DNA of 8,487 nt. Source: Acidobacteriota bacterium (GTDB taxonomy: Bacteria; Acidobacteriota; Terriglobia; Bryobacterales; Bryobacteraceae). The stretch is taken from positions 1 through 8,487 of the forward strand of contig CANNLB010000065.1 in the NCBI GenBank assembly GCA_947505565.1, written 5' to 3'. Shown here piece after piece: positions 6,239 through 8,487 of the stretch; position 1 is the stretch's first letter; every line of letters starts with the position of its first letter. The translations under genes and the position numbers were made by a program. The notes below the pieces were generated by a model. That model was given only the letters and a program-made list of their open reading frames with translations. It had not been told where the DNA came from and did no database searches.

Positions 6239-8487
6239 ATGCGTTGGTCCATAACTCTCTCTCTGCTCGCCTCGATTGTCCTTTACGCCCAAGGCCTTTC
6301 CACCGCCTCCCTCTCCGGCCAAATCTCCGACCCCGCCAACGCCCTCGTCCCGAGTGCCACCATCACCCTGAAAAGCCCCTACACCGGATGGGAACGCACC
6401 CAAACCGCTTCCCCCAACGGTCAATACAGCTTTTCCGCCGTACCCGTCGGCGTCTACGCGGTCTCGATCTCCGCCCCCGGCTTCTCCACTTTCTCGCAAA
6501 CCGGCCTTCGCCTGAACGTTAACACTACCAGCACCCTCAACGTTCGGCTCGCCGTTGGTGCCGTCTCGGACTCGGTCACCGTCCAAGCCGACGCCCTCAT
6601 GGTCAACACCACCTCCGGCACCCTCTCCCAAACCATTCAACAGCGCTACATCCAGGAACTCCCCCTGAACGGCCGCAACGCTGCCAACCTGGTCCGCATG
6701 GTCCCCGGCGTTGTCACCGGCACCGCCACCGCCACAGCCGGCTACGCTAACTCCGCCGACACCATCGCCATCTCCGCCAACGGCTCTCGCGGCAACGAAG
6801 TCAACTACCGCCTCGATGGTGCCACCCACATGGACAGCGTCACCAACCTCAACGCCGCCTACCCCAACCCCGACGCCGTTCAGGAATTCACCGTCCAAAC
6901 CTCCAACTTTTCCGCCCAATACGGTAACTTCTCCGGTGCCGTCGTCAACGTCGCTACCCGCTCCGGGTCCAACGAACTCCACGGGTCTGCCTTCTACTTC
7001 GCCCGCAACGGCGCCATGAACGCCCGCAACTATTTCGCCGCTCAATCCGACAATCTGAAACGAAACCAATTCGGCGCCACCGTCGGCGGCCCCATCCTTA
7101 AGAACAAGCTCTTCTTCCTCGGCAGCTTCCAGAACACGATCATTCGCAACGAAAGCTTCACGAACCAAGCGACCGTCCCCAACGCCGCCTTCCGCGCCGG
7201 CAACTTCTCTTCCCTCCTTCCGGGCACCCTCATCCGCGACCCCCTCAATAGCAACACCCCATTCCCCGGCAACATCATCCCGGCCGCCAGCCTCCGGCCG
7301 ATCGCCGTCAACCTCCTCGCCAAAGTCCCCGCCACCACCGCCGCCAACGGCCTTCTCCGCTACGCCCGTCCGGACCGCTCCGACACCCGCCAATACCTCG
7401 GCAAACTCGACTATAATTTCGGCGGCCACCACCTTTCCGGCAGCGGCTTCTTCAACCAATTCGAAGATCCCGGCTGGGACGGAGCGAACACCCTGCTCAC
7501 CGTCCGCATCGGTCAGGACCAGCGCACCAACAATTGGAAACTTCAGGATTCCTGGACCCTCCGCCCCAACCTCATCAACTCCGTCATCGTCTCCGGGCTT
7601 ATGCTCGACTCCTTCAATCTCCGCCGCAGTACTTTCTGGATGTCCCAGTTCGGACCGATCCGCTATAACGAACCGCAGGAATCGGACCGCCAACTCGAAC
7701 TCGGCGTCACCGGCTTCGGCGGCTGGGGTAGCGTCACCAACTCGCCCCCCGGCCAGTGGATCCGCCGCAACGTCGAAATCAACAACGTCACCACCTGGGT
7801 CCGCGGCCGTCACACGCTGAATTTCGGCGCCGAATATTCCCCCTGGACCGCCTTCGATTCCAGCACCAAGTTCCAGCAAAGCGGCAACTTCACCTTCTCC
7901 GGCCAACTCTCGGGCAACGGCATCTCGGACCTGCTCCTCGGCCGCGCCTCCACCTTTGTCCAATCCGCGGGCAAATTCAAACAAACCCGCGGCTCGCAGA
8001 TCAGCCTCTTCGTTGACGATACTTGGCGCATCTCGCGGCAACTCACTTTTAATCTCGGCCTTCGCTGGGACCCCTACTTCGCCTGGCACGATCAACTCGA
8101 TCAAGTCTCCGGCTTTCGCGAAGGAGCCCGGTCCCAACGCTTCCTCAACGCCCCGCCCGGCGCTATCTTCGCCGGGGACCCCGGTTTCTACAAGTCGGGC
8201 CAGAAGCACGATACCGATAACTTCTCCCCCCGCTTCGGCTTCGCCTGGCAGCCGTTTGCCAATAAATCTACGACGGTCATCCGCGGCGGCTACGGCATCT
8301 TCTACGTCCGCCCCTTTCCCCGGCTCTATAACAACTTCGTCGAATCCGCGCCCTTCTCGCCCACCCTCACTCTCAACGGCGTCGATATGCAGGACCCCTA
8401 CGGCTCCTCCGGCACCCGCAACCCCTTCCCCCCGTTCGCTCCCGTCGATCTCAACGACAAGAATCAGGCCTTCTCCTTTCCGATGCC
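6239..8487 (+). CDS. Oar-like TonB-dependent outer-membrane receptor with carboxypeptidase-regulatory-like domain (3' end cut by window edge)
   Basis: The frame is open from ATG at 6239 to the right edge, 749 codons. Residues 1-18 (MRWSITLSLLASIVLYAQ) are a signal peptide. Residues about 22-105 form the carboxypeptidase-regulatory-like beta-sandwich (ASLSGQISDPANALVPSATI, then PNGQYSFSAVPVGVYAVSI). Residues about 110-245 form the plug, with IQELPLNGRNAANLVRMVPG (138-157) and ANGSRGNEVNYRLDGA (180-195). After it come outer-membrane barrel strands rich in aromatic and Asn residues, for example GRHTLNFGAEYSPW and QLTFNLGLRWDP. Relatives are usually 1000-1200 residues long, so the final barrel strands and the C-terminal aromatic residue lie outside the window. 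Such proteins are very abundant in Acidobacteriota; they import large molecules with TonB energy or act in surface functions, as Oar does in Myxococcus. The sulfatase neighbour hints at a sulfated ligand, but this is inference. Third positions are dominated by C. Confidence 0.92.
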   Translation, partial: MRWSITLSLLASIVLYAQGLSTASLSGQISDPANALVPSATITLKSPYTGWERTQTASPNGQYSFSAVPVGVYAVSISAPGFSTFSQTGLRLNVNTTSTLNVRLAVGAVSDSVTVQADALMVNTTSGTLSQTIQQRYIQELPLNGRNAANLVRMVPGVVTGTATATAGYANSADTIAISANGSRGNEVNYRLDGATHMDSVTNLNAAYPNPDAVQEFTVQTSNFSAQYGNFSGAVVNVATRSGSNELHGSAFYFARNGAMNARNYFAAQSDNLKRNQFGATVGGPILKNKLFFLGSFQNTIIRNESFTNQATVPNAAFRAGNFSSLLPGTLIRDPLNSNTPFPGNIIPAASLRPIAVNLLAKVPATTAANGLLRYARPDRSDTRQYLGKLDYNFGGHHLSGSGFFNQFEDPGWDGANTLLTVRIGQDQRTNNWKLQDSWTLRPNLINSVIVSGLMLDSFNLRRSTFWMSQFGPIRYNEPQESDRQLELGVTGFGGWGSVTNSPPGQWIRRNVEINNVTTWVRGRHTLNFGAEYSPWTAFDSSTKFQQSGNFTFSGQLSGNGISDLLLGRASTFVQSAGKFKQTRGSQISLFVDDTWRISRQLTFNLGLRWDPYFAWHDQLDQVSGFREGARSQRFLNAPPGAIFAGDPGFYKSGQKHDTDNFSPRFGFAWQPFANKSTTVIRGGYGIFYVRPFPRLYNNFVESAPFSPTLTLNGVDMQDPYGSSGTRNPFPPFAPVDLNDKNQAFSFPM

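Noticed and set aside
6236..8209. A 657-codon open frame on the minus strand opposite the TonB receptor
   Set aside because: It is antisense to a clearly homologous receptor gene. Its Gly/Val/Glu/Ala-rich composition is what codons ending in C produce on the opposite strand, and no domain is recognisable.

Overview
The window looks like chromosomal DNA from a high-GC member of the Acidobacteriota, probably of the Solibacter/Bryobacter type. The assignment is an inference from gene content: an Oar-like TonB-dependent receptor with an N-terminal carboxypeptidase-regulatory-like domain, a Cys-type sulfatase with a twin-arginine leader, a YVTN beta-propeller/phosphoesterase fusion, a PEP-CTERM relic and a DUF1569 relic. 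No rRNA, tRNA, CRISPR array, insertion sequence or complete mobile element was seen.

Left arm, minus strand (1-3289). A secreted or membrane-anchored YVTN beta-propeller/phosphoesterase gene starts at 1833 and runs off the left edge, so its C-terminus is missing. Upstream of it on the same strand, separated by a perfect 12-bp stem-loop, lies a 461-codon gene for a phage-virion-like structural protein. It has a central block of Ala/Thr/Asn heptads and a C-terminal beta-rich domain. No other phage gene is visible in the window.

Centre (3290-4621). An AT-rich stretch (about 36% G+C over 3301-3420) leads into a degenerate plus-strand segment. A PEP-CTERM surface-protein gene is interrupted by one in-frame TAA at 3956. 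Inside its C-terminal membrane anchor it is joined, in frame, to the remains of a DUF1569 (DinB-like) gene that has lost its middle part. This is a decayed junction region.

Right arm, plus strand (4629-8487). An intact arylsulfatase-type gene is followed, after a 239-bp gap, by a large Oar-like TonB-dependent outer-membrane receptor that runs off the right edge. Both have a TATAAT-like hexamer ending exactly 6 nt before the ATG and no Shine-Dalgarno sequence, which suggests leaderless transcripts. A plausible joint role is capture of a ligand at the outer membrane and hydrolysis of sulfate esters, but the substrate cannot be read from the sequence.

The plus strand is C-rich over G throughout. 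Minus-strand genes favour codons ending in G and plus-strand genes codons ending in C, as expected from a strand-wide mutational bias with the minus strand as leading strand. I did not find a clear new multi-gene system. The most notable points are the chimeric pseudogene, the paired leaderless promoters and the orphan phage-like structural gene.
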